Below the pieces are notes generated by a model. It did not search any database and was not told where the DNA came from. It worked only from the letters and a program-made list of their open reading frames with translations. The translations under genes were made by a program, and so were the position numbers. Shown one piece after another: positions 7,605 through 16,407 of a stretch of 36,007 nt of DNA (its first letter is position 1; each line of letters begins with the position of its first letter). The stretch comes from Pseudobutyrivibrio ruminis. GTDB taxonomy: Bacteria > Bacillota > Clostridia > Lachnospirales > Lachnospiraceae. The stretch is taken from assembly GCA_015057315.1 (NCBI GenBank), contig SVER01000032.1:1-36007 (forward strand), read 5' to 3'.

Positions 7605-7630
7605 AGCTCAAAAATGTATCTAATTTTGGT

Positions 7631-7657
7631 TAAGTTTGGACACTTCAAACCGATATT
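7631..7657 (+). promoter_or_regulatory. Sigma-D (sigma-28) promoter of flagellin
   Basis: TAAG at 7631-7634, exactly 15 bases, and CCGATATT at 7650-7657. This is an almost perfect match to the sigma-D consensus TAAA-N15-CCGATAT and lies 83 bases upstream of the flagellin start. Confidence 0.85.
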
Positions 7658-7739
7658 ATTGTTGTAAGGACATGGAAGACCTATACAACTAAAAATACAC
7701 CGCACGGATGCTTGACTAGCTTTTATTAGGAGGCAGCAT

Positions 7740-9359
7740 ATGAGAATTAATAACAACATGTCAGCGGTGATTACTAACAATCAGCTTCTAGGTACTGAAA
7801 GTTCCCTTGCGGATGTAATGGAAAAATTAAGTTCTGGATTTAGTATTAACCATGCGTCAGATGATCCATCTGGAATAGCAATTGCAGGTAAGATGCAGGC
7901 TCAGATAGATGGTTTGGCACAGGCATCAACAAACAGTTCGGATGGTATATCCGTACTTCAGACAGCAGAAGGTGCTCTTAACGAAGTAACAGATATGATT
8001 CAAAGAATGAGAGAGCTTTCTGTTCAGGCGGCCAACGGCACCAATTCACTTTCAGAAAGAAAAACAATTCAAAAGGAAATCGATTCTCTTCTAGAGGAAA
8101 TTGATAGAGTTGCAGAGACCACAGAATTTAACAATATCAACCTTCTAAATGGAGGACTTGATAATAGAACCTATGCAGAGCACGCAACTAGAATGCAAAC
8201 ATCTAAAACTGTGGCAGCAGGTATCTATGAGCTCACAATTAACGAGGCTGCAACTAGAGGTTCGACTGGAAATAACAGCTTGAAAGGAGATACTTTTACA
8301 AGCAGCACAACAAATAGTTACTTCAATACAAGAACAGATACATCAGTAGAGACACCTACAGGTGTGACAGATTTTAAGGACTTTATAAATCAAACAAAAT
8401 GGCAGGTAGATAAAGTAGATTTGGGCGATGGCTCTACTATTACATCAGAATCTGGTAGAGGCCTTGGAATGTCTGGTACCATAACAATTAATGGACATGG
8501 TGTGGAATTGACACAGGGTACTTCTGGCGAAGGTGTATACGAGCTTTTAAGAAATATTTGCGAGGAGGCAGGTGCTATCATTTCAAATCCAGGGGATGGC
8601 ACAGCTTTTTCAATCCAATCTTATAAGTTTGGCGCACATGCCAATTTAAAGATTGAATTTTCTAGCATGGATTTTGCAAGAGTATTAGGTTTTGATACTA
8701 GTGACACAGAACTTTTCCCAGATGCAAACACACCAGTGATTGAAAGTGTTGGTAAAGATCCAAAGATTACATTAGTAAAAAAAGGCACTGTAGATTCAAA
8801 GTCTTTATTTGGTGCTCAGGCCACAGTAAGTGCTGATGGAAATCATATTACAGTCAGTGACGTGGATGGGTTTGAATTATCCTTCCTGGCAGAGGCAGGA
8901 TTTGATGAAAAAACAGATACAGCAACAGATAATAAGGGAAAAATTGTTTTTAACGTAACAGATATTGGTTCCATGACACTTCACGTAGGTGCTAACAAGA
9001 ACCAGAATATGGAAGTAAGAATTGCAGCAGTAACAACACAGTTCATGTATATAGATGATTTGAATGTTACAAGAGTAAATGGTCCAGAGGATGCACTAAA
9101 TTCATTGGATGTAGCTTTAAGCTATGTAACCAGTGTTCGTTCACAGCTAGGTGCATACGAAAACAGATTGGACCATACAACCAAATCTCTTGATACAACA
9201 GAAGAGAACATGACAGCAGCTATCTCTCGTGTAGAGGATGCAGATATGGCAACAACAATGGTTGAGTATACTAAGCTCAACGTGTTAGAGCAGGCAGGAA
9301 CTTCAGCTTTGGCTCAGGCCAACGAATTACCACAGCTGGCACTGCAGTTGCTTCAGTAA
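7740..9359 (+). CDS. fliC: Flagellin
   Basis: A 539-residue filament protein. The conserved N-terminal D0/D1 helices are clear (MRINNNMSA start, then KLSSGFSINHASDDPSG and IQRMRELSVQAANGT), as is the C-terminal partner region (SLDTTEENMTAAISRVEDAD ending in QLALQLLQ). The central part, about residues 145-430, is the variable surface region and makes this longer than the roughly 270-residue minimal flagellins of many Clostridia. AGGAGG lies 6 bases before the ATG and a sigma-D promoter is upstream, so it is expressed late in flagellar assembly. The protein is exported by the flagellar type III apparatus and polymerises outside the cell. fliS follows directly. Confidence 0.96.
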   Translation: MRINNNMSAVITNNQLLGTESSLADVMEKLSSGFSINHASDDPSGIAIAGKMQAQIDGLAQASTNSSDGISVLQTAEGALNEVTDMIQRMRELSVQAANGTNSLSERKTIQKEIDSLLEEIDRVAETTEFNNINLLNGGLDNRTYAEHATRMQTSKTVAAGIYELTINEAATRGSTGNNSLKGDTFTSSTTNSYFNTRTDTSVETPTGVTDFKDFINQTKWQVDKVDLGDGSTITSESGRGLGMSGTITINGHGVELTQGTSGEGVYELLRNICEEAGAIISNPGDGTAFSIQSYKFGAHANLKIEFSSMDFARVLGFDTSDTELFPDANTPVIESVGKDPKITLVKKGTVDSKSLFGAQATVSADGNHITVSDVDGFELSFLAEAGFDEKTDTATDNKGKIVFNVTDIGSMTLHVGANKNQNMEVRIAAVTTQFMYIDDLNVTRVNGPEDALNSLDVALSYVTSVRSQLGAYENRLDHTTKSLDTTEENMTAAISRVEDADMATTMVEYTKLNVLEQAGTSALAQANELPQLALQLLQ

Positions 9360-9362
9360 ATA

Positions 9363-9417
9363 TCGCGAGCAGATTTCCAACGGAAATCTCGCAGCGGACC
9401 AGACATTTCGCGAGCAG
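9363..9417 (+). repeat. Dispersed intergenic repeat, copy 2, with hairpin
   Basis: TCGCGAGCAG occurs at 9363-9372 and 9408-9417. Between them are a hairpin AGATTTCC / GGAAATCT (9371-9378 with 9382-9389, loop AAC) and GGACCA. Copy 1 at 2981-3012 has the same flanks but lacks the hairpin. It lies between flagellin and fliS, just before the fliS ribosome binding site, where it could tune fliS translation or mark an mRNA processing point. Confidence 0.7.
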
Positions 9418-9442
9418 ATTTGCCTTATAAGGAGTATAGTAA

Positions 9443-9919
9443 ATGAACAAAGATAAGATTTCAGCTTTTACCTTAAAAATAGCGTCTAGCAACGGACTAG
9501 GATTGATATCCATTCTTTATGATATATATGAGGAATATGAAACCGATGCGCTAGATAATTTTGAAGCTGGCCAAGTGGATGAGGCTATAGCAGCATTGAA
9601 GAAATGCGCTACAGTAGTAAGCCACCTCCAGAAGGATTTGAATTTTAATTACAAGGTAAGTGGAAATCTGTACGCGCTTTACGATTACGTACAGCGAAAT
9701 GTATCAAAGTCCATATACAAGGCAAATTCAGAAGGTTTGATAGAAGCAAAGAAGGTAATGGATGAGTTAGGTGATGCATTTGAGCAGATTGCAAAGGAGG
9801 ATACTTCAGCTCCATTAATGCAAAACACCCAATCAGTAGTAGCAGGTATGACTTATGGAAAGGGGTCGTTAAACGAAAGCATATTAGGTAACCAAAGCAG
9901 CAGAGGCTTTTGGGCATAA
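9443..9919 (+). CDS. fliS: Flagellin export chaperone FliS-like protein
   Basis: A 158-residue helical cytoplasmic protein. The family pattern is visible: ISILYDIYEEYETDAL near the N-terminus (the usual LI-x-MLYDGA region), a central helix with AIAALKKC, and GNLYALYDYVQRN matching the FliS L-x-x-LYDYM region. FliS binds the disordered C-terminal helices of flagellin and prevents premature polymerisation before export. The partner, flagellin, is immediately upstream. AAGGAG at 9429-9434 precedes the ATG. It is somewhat longer than typical FliS (about 130 residues) because of a Gln/Ser/Gly-rich tail ending in RGFWA. Confidence 0.85.
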   Translation: MNKDKISAFTLKIASSNGLGLISILYDIYEEYETDALDNFEAGQVDEAIAALKKCATVVSHLQKDLNFNYKVSGNLYALYDYVQRNVSKSIYKANSEGLIEAKKVMDELGDAFEQIAKEDTSAPLMQNTQSVVAGMTYGKGSLNESILGNQSSRGFWA

Positions 9920-9940
9920 ATTTAATAAATGATTACAGAA

Positions 9941-9973
9941 AAGAGATTCCTGTTAAGTGGAATCTCTTTTTTT
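9941..9973 (+). terminator. Intrinsic terminator after fliS
   Basis: A 10-bp stem AAGAGATTCC / GGAATCTCTT (9941-9950 with 9959-9968), 8-nt loop and T-run. Confidence 0.9.
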
Positions 9974-10148
9974 AATGCAAAAGAGTAAATTACATTGTGC
10001 TATTTTCACAAGCCTTTGATGACAAAAGGACACCTGCTAGAAGATATTCACAAAAAATAAAATAGGAAAATTGTCCAAAACAAAATATAGCCCGAAATGT
10101 TATAGAGAATCTATCCCCCTGGTCCTATACTTGTCACTCGGAACGGAG

Positions 10149-10583
10149 GTGAAAGAAACGAGCACGTTTTTGATCTGGAGCATTTTGACCGTAGCATCCT
10201 TATTTGATGCTAAGGAATACAAAATTCCAAATCAGCTAATCATCCTGGGATATCTGGCGGGAATATTTGTAAACCTGCAGCAGTATGGGATGATGGGCAT
10301 TGCATACTTCATATTAAAGGCTGTATGGCCTTACATTTGCTTATCTATGCTGTATCTATTTGGTAAGCAGATTGGTTCAGGTGACATCAAGCTGTTCTCA
10401 GTTGTGGCTACTATTATTGGAGCTAAATCAACAGTGGATGTGATGGTTGCCTCTGTGATGATTGCTGCTATTGCTGTTGTGGCAGTCAGTATATATGAAG
10501 GGCATTTAATGAAAAGAAATCTTCATTATTCATACTACATAACGGCCGCTTTCTTTTTTCTTCAGGTCCAAAGTATTAGATAA
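10149..10583 (+). CDS. Prepilin peptidase, A24 family (TadV/CpaA type)
   Basis: A small polytopic membrane aspartyl protease that cleaves type IVb prepilin leaders. The two catalytic aspartates are in the expected places: SLFDAKEYKIPN just after the first membrane helix, and GSGDIKLF before the later helices. Several membrane segments follow. The start is uncertain. GTG at 10149 gives the usual short N-terminus before the first helix but has no good ribosome binding site; the frame is open back to a TTG at 10071 with AGGA upstream. It is the first gene of the Tad cluster, and its likely substrate is the Flp pilin at 14709 or the pseudopilins. A second A24 peptidase lies at 17391. Confidence 0.85.
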   Translation: MKETSTFLIWSILTVASLFDAKEYKIPNQLIILGYLAGIFVNLQQYGMMGIAYFILKAVWPYICLSMLYLFGKQIGSGDIKLFSVVATIIGAKSTVDVMVASVMIAAIAVVAVSIYEGHLMKRNLHYSYYITAAFFFLQVQSIR

Positions 10584-10597
10584 TGGAGGATTAAAAA

Positions 10598-11572
10598 TTG
10601 AAGGATTTGGAAATTGCTTTATGTGATTTAAACGAGGATTACATACTTCGCTTTGCTTCATATTTGATGAGTGAATTGGATGTTGGAATACATATATTTA
10701 CCACAACAGAAAGCTTTTTTGCAGATGATGGTAATTATGACATTACCATTATGACGGAGGAGTTTGAGGAAATATCTGATTTCATGTCAAATAAAAATCT
10801 GGGGCAAAGATACATTCTAAGTGAAACTGCAAATGACGAGAAAGAAAATCACATCTATAAATATCAGGCAGTAAACTGCATTCTGGATGAAATCACACCT
10901 TTGAGAAAGAAATGTAGTGGTAGCACGAAAAAATCTGGTTATAACTCGAAGCTTATCGGCGTCTATTCTCCAGTCGCCCACGAACTATCGTTGCCATTTG
11001 CTATGGCACTTGGCCAGGCTTACAAAAGCCAGGGCAGGGTTCTCTTTTTAGACCTTGAGGAGATTTCTATTTTGCCTAGTCTTCTAGGCAATCACTGTGA
11101 AAGAAATCTTATGGATCTTCTTTATGAAATAGATACTGCTGATTTAGATATAGATGAATATGCTCATAGCTTTATGGGATTTGATTACATCGAACCATTT
11201 CTTAACCCTAACGAGATAGCTGAGATAGATGCTAATACATGGGATAGATTGTTTTCGCTGTTAGCTGTGGCGAATTACGATGTGATTGTAATTTTGTTTG
11301 GCAGGGCTATTAACGGGTTCAACAGGATTGTGGGTAATCTGGATAGATTGTATGTCCTGGGGAAGCCTGGTGATTATTTCAAAAAAGGGCAGGAAGTTTT
11401 TATGAACTACATGGACAGGCTTGGAGTAGAATCTGAGCTTGAAAATGTAATCCTGCCTATGTCGGCAAAGAATCTGTCAGATAACAGCTATCAGATTGAG
11501 GAACTGTTGCAGGGAAATCTTGGGATGTTTGTGAAGAAGCTGATAAATGTTAACGGACAAAGTGCAAATTAA
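10598..11572 (+). CDS. tadZ: TadZ/CpaE-like pilus localisation protein
   Basis: A 324-residue cytoplasmic protein. The first 95 residues look like an atypical receiver domain; from about residue 118 there is a MinD/ParA-like fold (LIGVYSPVAHELSLPFAMALG, then VLFLDLE). The P-loop Lys/Thr are missing, as is common in atypical TadZ proteins, so strong ATP hydrolysis is doubtful. TadZ places the pilus machine at a cell site and interacts with TadA. The TTG start at 10598 is supported by GGAGGA 7 bases upstream. It sits between the prepilin peptidase and tadA, the usual position. Confidence 0.8.
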   Translation: MKDLEIALCDLNEDYILRFASYLMSELDVGIHIFTTTESFFADDGNYDITIMTEEFEEISDFMSNKNLGQRYILSETANDEKENHIYKYQAVNCILDEITPLRKKCSGSTKKSGYNSKLIGVYSPVAHELSLPFAMALGQAYKSQGRVLFLDLEEISILPSLLGNHCERNLMDLLYEIDTADLDIDEYAHSFMGFDYIEPFLNPNEIAEIDANTWDRLFSLLAVANYDVIVILFGRAINGFNRIVGNLDRLYVLGKPGDYFKKGQEVFMNYMDRLGVESELENVILPMSAKNLSDNSYQIEELLQGNLGMFVKKLINVNGQSAN

Positions 11573-12785
11573 TATGATTAATTTCGAAGAAAAAATACGT
11601 AAAGAAGTAATGGAATCTATTGATTTGTCAGTAGATGTTTCTGATGAAGAGATACAAAAGCTGATTAGAAGCAAAATAATAGAACTGGCAAAAATCCAGC
11701 CTATATCCTTAACAGACAGAAAAAAGGTAGAGGGACATGTGTTTAATTCCCTTAGAAAGTTGGATGTGCTGGAGGATTTACTGAAGGATGAAGAGATTAC
11801 TGAGATTATGATAAACGGCCCCAAGAACATTTTTGTAGAAAAGAATGGACGGGTGGAAAAATCAAAGGAGCAGTTCTCTTCGGAGGAAAAGCTAAACGAT
11901 GTAATTCAAAGCATTGTTGCAAGCACTAACAAGATTGTAAATGAATCAAATCCCATAGTGGATACCAGGCTAAGTGATGGTTCCAGAATAAACATTGTGT
12001 TGCCACCGGCAGCAGTTGATTACAGCATCTTATCTATTAGAAAATTTCCAAAAGAGCAGATGACCATGGAGCGATTAAAGTCCTATGGTTCTATTAGTGA
12101 TGAGCAAATCGAGCTTCTTAAAAAGCTGGTAATCAGCGGATATAACATATTCGTATCTGGCGGAACAGGCAGTGGAAAGACTAGTTTTCTCAATGCATTA
12201 GGTGAGTTTATTCCAACAGATGAAAGAGTAATTACTATAGAAGATTCGGCGGAGCTTCAGCTTAAGAATGTTGAAAACATTGTTAGGCTGGAGGCAAGAA
12301 ATGCCAATCTGGAGGGTAATAACGAAATCACTATTAGGGATTTGCTGAAATCTTCATTGAGAATGCGTCCCGACAGAATCGTAGTTGGAGAGTGCCGTGG
12401 TGCTGAGGCACTAGAGATGCTGCAGGCCTTTAATACAGGTCATGATGGAAGCCTGTCCACAGGGCACAGCAATTCATGTAAGGATATGCTTTCAAGACTG
12501 GAAACGATGGTGCTTATGGGGGCAGAGATTCCCATAAGTGCCATCAGGCAGCAGATTGCATCGGGAATAGATATAATCGTGCAGCTTGGCAGGCTTAGGG
12601 ACAAAAGCAGAAAGCTCATAGAAATAACAGAGGTGTTAGACCTTGAACAGGATGAGATAAAGCTTAATCCACTGTATCGTTTTAAGGAACTGGAAGAAGT
12701 AAATGGAAGGATAATAGGCCAATGGGAAAAAGTAGGCGATCTAAAAAGAAAAGACAAATTAGCCGCAAGTGGTCTTTTGACTTAG
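11547..12785 (+). CDS. tadA: Tad pilus assembly ATPase TadA/CpaF
   Basis: A 412-residue secretion ATPase of the type II/IV family that powers pilus extension (and perhaps retraction) at the cytoplasmic face. An N-terminal CpaF domain (ITEIMINGPKNIFVEKNGR) is followed by Walker A GGTGSGKT at about residues 205-212, the Asp box ITIEDSAEL, the Walker B region RIVVGECRG and the His box GHDGSLSTGHSNS. Length is normal. The start is either the ATG at 11547, inside the end of tadZ, or the ATG at 11574; neither has a strong ribosome binding site, so translation is probably coupled to tadZ. Confidence 0.95.
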   Translation: MLTDKVQINMINFEEKIRKEVMESIDLSVDVSDEEIQKLIRSKIIELAKIQPISLTDRKKVEGHVFNSLRKLDVLEDLLKDEEITEIMINGPKNIFVEKNGRVEKSKEQFSSEEKLNDVIQSIVASTNKIVNESNPIVDTRLSDGSRINIVLPPAAVDYSILSIRKFPKEQMTMERLKSYGSISDEQIELLKKLVISGYNIFVSGGTGSGKTSFLNALGEFIPTDERVITIEDSAELQLKNVENIVRLEARNANLEGNNEITIRDLLKSSLRMRPDRIVVGECRGAEALEMLQAFNTGHDGSLSTGHSNSCKDMLSRLETMVLMGAEIPISAIRQQIASGIDIIVQLGRLRDKSRKLIEITEVLDLEQDEIKLNPLYRFKELEEVNGRIIGQWEKVGDLKRKDKLAASGLLT

Positions 12786-13504
12786 CAAAGCTAAAGGATA
12801 AAAGCTGGCTGATTATTTTGCAGGGGTTGGGTCTTACTGCCGTGATTGCCTTTTTATTCTACAGGTCTGTTTTTGGCTTGCTGGTAGGTGTAATTGTAAT
12901 TCCATTTTGGTACAAGCTTGCTATGGCTGATAAGCAGGCCAAAAGAAAAGTAAGCGTAATGCTTGAATTTAAGGAATACATGATGCTTATAGTGGCAGCG
13001 CTTCAAACAGGCTATTCCCTGGAGAAGGCCTTAAAGCAATCTGAGGTGGAGCTAAAGCGACTATATAGTGAGGAATCCATGCTGCTACCTTTAGTCCATG
13101 TAATGAATCAAAAGATAGGCATGAATATACAGCTTGAAAAGGCCTTCTTAGAATTCGCCAGGGCTATAAATATAGATGAAGCCATAAGCTTGGCAGAAAT
13201 AATATCTTTTGCTAAGCGAAGTGGCGGAAACTATGGCAAAAACATTAGGGACACAGCTATCAAAATAGAAGAGAACCTAGGTGTAAAGCAGGAGATAGAA
13301 ACTATCACCACAGAAAAGCGCTTAGAACTAAAGGTAATGTGTGTAATGCCCTTAGGGATACTTGCATATATCAGCCTTACATCAAGCTCTTTTATTGCCC
13401 CCCTTTATAAAAACGCCTTGGGAGTAGTAATCATGACAGCATGCTTGGTGGCTTATGGCCTGCTAATTATGCTGGGAAGGAGAATCATTGAAATCGACGT
13501 ATAA
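12722..13504 (+). CDS. tadB: Tad inner-membrane platform protein TadB (T2SSF family)
   Basis: A 260-residue membrane protein. A very basic N-terminus is followed by two hydrophobic helices (about 30-65), a cytoplasmic T2SSF domain with ALQTGYSLEKALKQS, and a C-terminal pair of helices. It forms the platform with TadC that couples the TadA ATPase to pilin assembly. The gene begins inside the last 64 bases of tadA, and AAGGAT precedes its ATG, so expression is coupled. Confidence 0.88.
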   Translation: MGKSRRSKKKRQISRKWSFDLAKLKDKSWLIILQGLGLTAVIAFLFYRSVFGLLVGVIVIPFWYKLAMADKQAKRKVSVMLEFKEYMMLIVAALQTGYSLEKALKQSEVELKRLYSEESMLLPLVHVMNQKIGMNIQLEKAFLEFARAINIDEAISLAEIISFAKRSGGNYGKNIRDTAIKIEENLGVKQEIETITTEKRLELKVMCVMPLGILAYISLTSSSFIAPLYKNALGVVIMTACLVAYGLLIMLGRRIIEIDV

Positions 13505-14693
13505 AAAAATCTTAGTGGCATGTTTGGTGCTTGGAATAGGTCTGCTTGTATACGATTATGTAGATTCAAAGATTCTTTTTGATGGAGCAATCCCAAGAAA
13601 TCAGGCAGGTGGCGGCATGGTATCTGAAGAACTAAATCTTAGATATAAAGACAATGATAGCACCTACACCGTAGAGGTTTCTGAAAAGGGCCTAACTAAA
13701 AAGCAGCAAAGGAAGCTTTTTAACTCAGCAATAAAAGAGCTGGAAGATACATATCTTGGCAAGAACAAATCAGCAGATAAGGTTATGTATGACCTGAATT
13801 TTAAAAGCAGCTATTGCGATGGTTTGGTGGTAGCGGATTTTAAGTTTGACAAATATGGCCTAATCAATAACGATGGCAGGCTGATATATGAAGAGCTTAA
13901 AGGAGATGGTGAGGTAGTTAATGTAATTGCTGAGCTTAGGTATGAGGATGCAACAGAGCTTTACAGCTTTAATATAATGGTGCTGCCCCCATCAATGGAT
14001 ACTGTAGAAGGTCAACTGAATGCCATAGACAAGGCAGTGACATTGGCAGATGAAAAGACAAGGACAAAGGACTATCTAACGCTCCCTAAAAGCGTAGGTG
14101 ACATTAGCTTGAAATGGCAAAAGAAGATGAACTATAGAGGATTGCAGCTGATTGTTCTTGGAATAGCAGCTATAGCAGGACTTGTAGCAGGGCAAAAGAG
14201 AGATGCCAAACAGGCTACCAGGAAGCTCTTAGAAGAAAAGGAGCGGGATTACCCAATGATAGTAAGTGAGCTGTCGATACTGCTTGCAGCAGGCATGAGC
14301 TTTAGGAAAGCCTTAGAGCGAATTGTGCTTAGATACAATGCCAAAAAAGAGGTATCAGGAATCCGACCTGGCTATGAAGACATGGCCCTCACCTATCGCA
14401 AGATGGTAGATGGAATGGGTGAGATAGCAGCACTTGAAGACCTGGGAATGAAAAGCGAAAGCAAGGAATACAGAAAGCTTGCTATGCTGCTTTCGCAAAA
14501 TCTTAGAAAAGGCTCCAAGGATTTGCTAGACAGTCTCCAAAAGGAAGAGCAGTACTCCTTTGAATTAAGAAAACAAAGAGCTATGAGGGCAGGCCAGGAA
14601 GCATCAACAAAGCTGCTTGTGCCAATGGCAGGAATGCTATTTATAGTAATCGTAATACTGGTGGTACCAGCATTGATGCAAATGAATATTTAA
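13488..14693 (+). CDS. tadC: Tad inner-membrane platform protein TadC with N-terminal extension (T2SSF family)
   Basis: A 401-residue membrane protein. There is a membrane helix near residues 6-22, a soluble region of about 180 residues with LRYKDNDSTYTVEV, a second helix (LIVLGIAAIAGLVAG), a T2SSF domain with ELSILLAAGMSFRKALERI, and a C-terminal helix. The TTG start at 13488 has GGAAGGAG just upstream and overlaps the end of tadB by 17 bases. The large extracytoplasmic segment between the first two helices is longer than in the proteobacterial TadC I know, but I recall such extended forms in Clostridia. Confidence 0.85.
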   Translation: MKSTYKKILVACLVLGIGLLVYDYVDSKILFDGAIPRNQAGGGMVSEELNLRYKDNDSTYTVEVSEKGLTKKQQRKLFNSAIKELEDTYLGKNKSADKVMYDLNFKSSYCDGLVVADFKFDKYGLINNDGRLIYEELKGDGEVVNVIAELRYEDATELYSFNIMVLPPSMDTVEGQLNAIDKAVTLADEKTRTKDYLTLPKSVGDISLKWQKKMNYRGLQLIVLGIAAIAGLVAGQKRDAKQATRKLLEEKERDYPMIVSELSILLAAGMSFRKALERIVLRYNAKKEVSGIRPGYEDMALTYRKMVDGMGEIAALEDLGMKSESKEYRKLAMLLSQNLRKGSKDLLDSLQKEEQYSFELRKQRAMRAGQEASTKLLVPMAGMLFIVIVILVVPALMQMNI

Positions 14694-14708
14694 AGAAAGA
14701 GGTAAAAA

Positions 14709-14906
14709 ATGTTAGGAATTAAGTTATTAATGTTAAAGCAAAGATTTATTGATTTTATTGAGGAAGAGGATGGAATTGGAACAGTTGAGATGATTCTTAT
14801 TTTGGTTGTATTAATCGGCCTAGTTCTAATCTTTAAGTCTCAGCTTACATCCCTTGTAAATAGCATCTTTAGGCAGATTAATGAGAAGGCAAGGAGCGTA
14901 TATTGA
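14709..14906 (+). CDS. flp: Flp-type (type IVb) major pilin
   Basis: A 65-residue prepilin. A basic, amphipathic leader ends at Gly, followed by IGTVEMILILVVLIGLVLIF: the hydrophobic pilin helix with the conserved Glu at position +5 after the predicted cleavage site. The cleaved pilin would be about 40 residues, normal for Flp pilins. AGAGG precedes the ATG. It is the probable substrate of one of the two prepilin peptidases and the building block of the filament made by TadA, TadB and TadC. Confidence 0.88.
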   Translation: MLGIKLLMLKQRFIDFIEEEDGIGTVEMILILVVLIGLVLIFKSQLTSLVNSIFRQINEKARSVY

Positions 14907-16390
14907 TTGGCAGGCTAAAGGCGAGCCTTACAGTTTTTGTGGCGCTGATTCTTACAGCGGTAATGACCTTATTATTTACCATGAGTGAGTGTATAAGGCT
15001 TTACGAGCTCAACGATTTCGGGCAGCAATTCACAGATATGGCTGTGGAAAGTGCTTTCTCTGAGTACAATCCATATCTATGGTCAAATTATAAAATCCTT
15101 GCTGTGGATTTGGGCTATGGCACAGATGTTACTGGTCCATCCATATTTCAGCAGAAGCTTCTTGATTACGCTAAATTTAATGCAGACATTGAAGAGGGAA
15201 GTAACTTTGCAAGATTAAACCCTGCAGGAGCCACCACTAATCACTATTCTCTGCTCACAGATGGGAATGGTGAAGCGGTGGTGATGCTTGGGGTGAAGGC
15301 TGCAAAGGATGACATTGCTGCCCAGATTATTGATGGGATACAAGGGCACAGTGATGCAATAAATGGCATAGAAAAGGTATCAGTGGAAAGCAAGGCTAGT
15401 GAAGGCGCCAGCGCATTGGACAATGCCAAGAGGGAATTAGAAGAGAAAAAAGCAAACGCAGATAATGACGATGACCCAAATACATCATCTGCTGATTATC
15501 CAGAAATTGAAGAGGTAGAGGACAATCCTTTGGATGCCTTTAAGATGATGAAGGAAGCTTTGTCTAAGGGATTTTTATCAACATTGGTGGATACAAATGC
15601 TGTGTCCGACAAGGAATGGGATAAGGCTGCCTTGCCATCTAAGCGAAGCCTGAATAAAGGTGCTGCAGAGCTTTCAAATGGAAGTGGCATAGCAGATAAA
15701 GCGCTGTTTATTGATTATGTGCTGGCAAATTATAGCAGGTATGATTTGGATAAAAAGCATGATGGAATGAAGTATGAGGTGGAGCATCTTATAGCAGGTA
15801 AGGGGTCAGATAGTCAGAATCTTGCAGCAGTTGTTGGAGAACTGCTTCTTATCAGGGAGGCGGCAAATTATGCAACTATTTGTAATAGCGGTGTTTTACT
15901 ATCGCAGGCCAGGGGAGTGGCGGCTACCCTTAGTAGTGTTAATCCGGCAATTGAGTCTGTGGTTGAGGCCGCTGTAATAGCAGCATGGGCCTACATAGAA
16001 AGTGTCTTGGATGTAAGGCTGTTGCTTTCAGGCGGGACGGTGTCTCTTAAAAAATCAGCAGATGAGTGGACCTCGGACGTGTTGCACTTATCTTCATTTA
16101 TCAATGTAAATGCAAAAGCAAAGCAGTGTAAAGGTGGCATTAGTTACGAGAAATATCTGATAGGCTTTCTTGCCATAAAGAGCAACAAGACCTTGGGGAT
16201 GAGAGCCTGTGATGTTATGGAAACAGCCCTCAATTCTACCGAGGATTATAAGAATGTTAAGGCTGATAATCTGATGTTCTACGCAGATGTGACTATGGAT
16301 TATTCAGCAGATGAAATGTTTTTATCACTGTTTGATGGTGGTAAAACTCAAGGATATACAATAACAAAACAAAGCCAAATGTCCTATTAG
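14903..16390 (+). CDS. DUF5702-like Tad-associated envelope protein
   Basis: A 495-residue protein with one N-terminal membrane helix (LTVFVALILTAVMTLLFTM, about residues 9-27) and a large extracytoplasmic domain, as in the DUF5702 proteins of Clostridial Tad clusters. The stretch SECIRLYELNDFGQQFTDMA after the helix resembles TadG-like pseudopilins that line the pilus apparatus. The TTG start at 14903 overlaps the pilin stop by 4 bases and has AAGGAG 6 bases upstream. A Glu/Asp/Asn-rich linker lies near residues 180-205. Its exact role is unknown. Confidence 0.7.
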   Translation: MIGRLKASLTVFVALILTAVMTLLFTMSECIRLYELNDFGQQFTDMAVESAFSEYNPYLWSNYKILAVDLGYGTDVTGPSIFQQKLLDYAKFNADIEEGSNFARLNPAGATTNHYSLLTDGNGEAVVMLGVKAAKDDIAAQIIDGIQGHSDAINGIEKVSVESKASEGASALDNAKRELEEKKANADNDDDPNTSSADYPEIEEVEDNPLDAFKMMKEALSKGFLSTLVDTNAVSDKEWDKAALPSKRSLNKGAAELSNGSGIADKALFIDYVLANYSRYDLDKKHDGMKYEVEHLIAGKGSDSQNLAAVVGELLLIREAANYATICNSGVLLSQARGVAATLSSVNPAIESVVEAAVIAAWAYIESVLDVRLLLSGGTVSLKKSADEWTSDVLHLSSFINVNAKAKQCKGGISYEKYLIGFLAIKSNKTLGMRACDVMETALNSTEDYKNVKADNLMFYADVTMDYSADEMFLSLFDGGKTQGYTITKQSQMSY

Positions 16391-16407
16391 AAAGGAGGTA
16401 TAAATAG

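Noticed and set aside
10598-11572. tadZ as a broken gene because the P-loop is missing
   Set aside because: Atypical P-loops are known in TadZ proteins; the frame is intact and the operon position is normal.
11477-11830. Minus-strand frame of 117 codons over the start of tadA
   Set aside because: Antisense shadow with no ribosome binding site and no recognisable domain.
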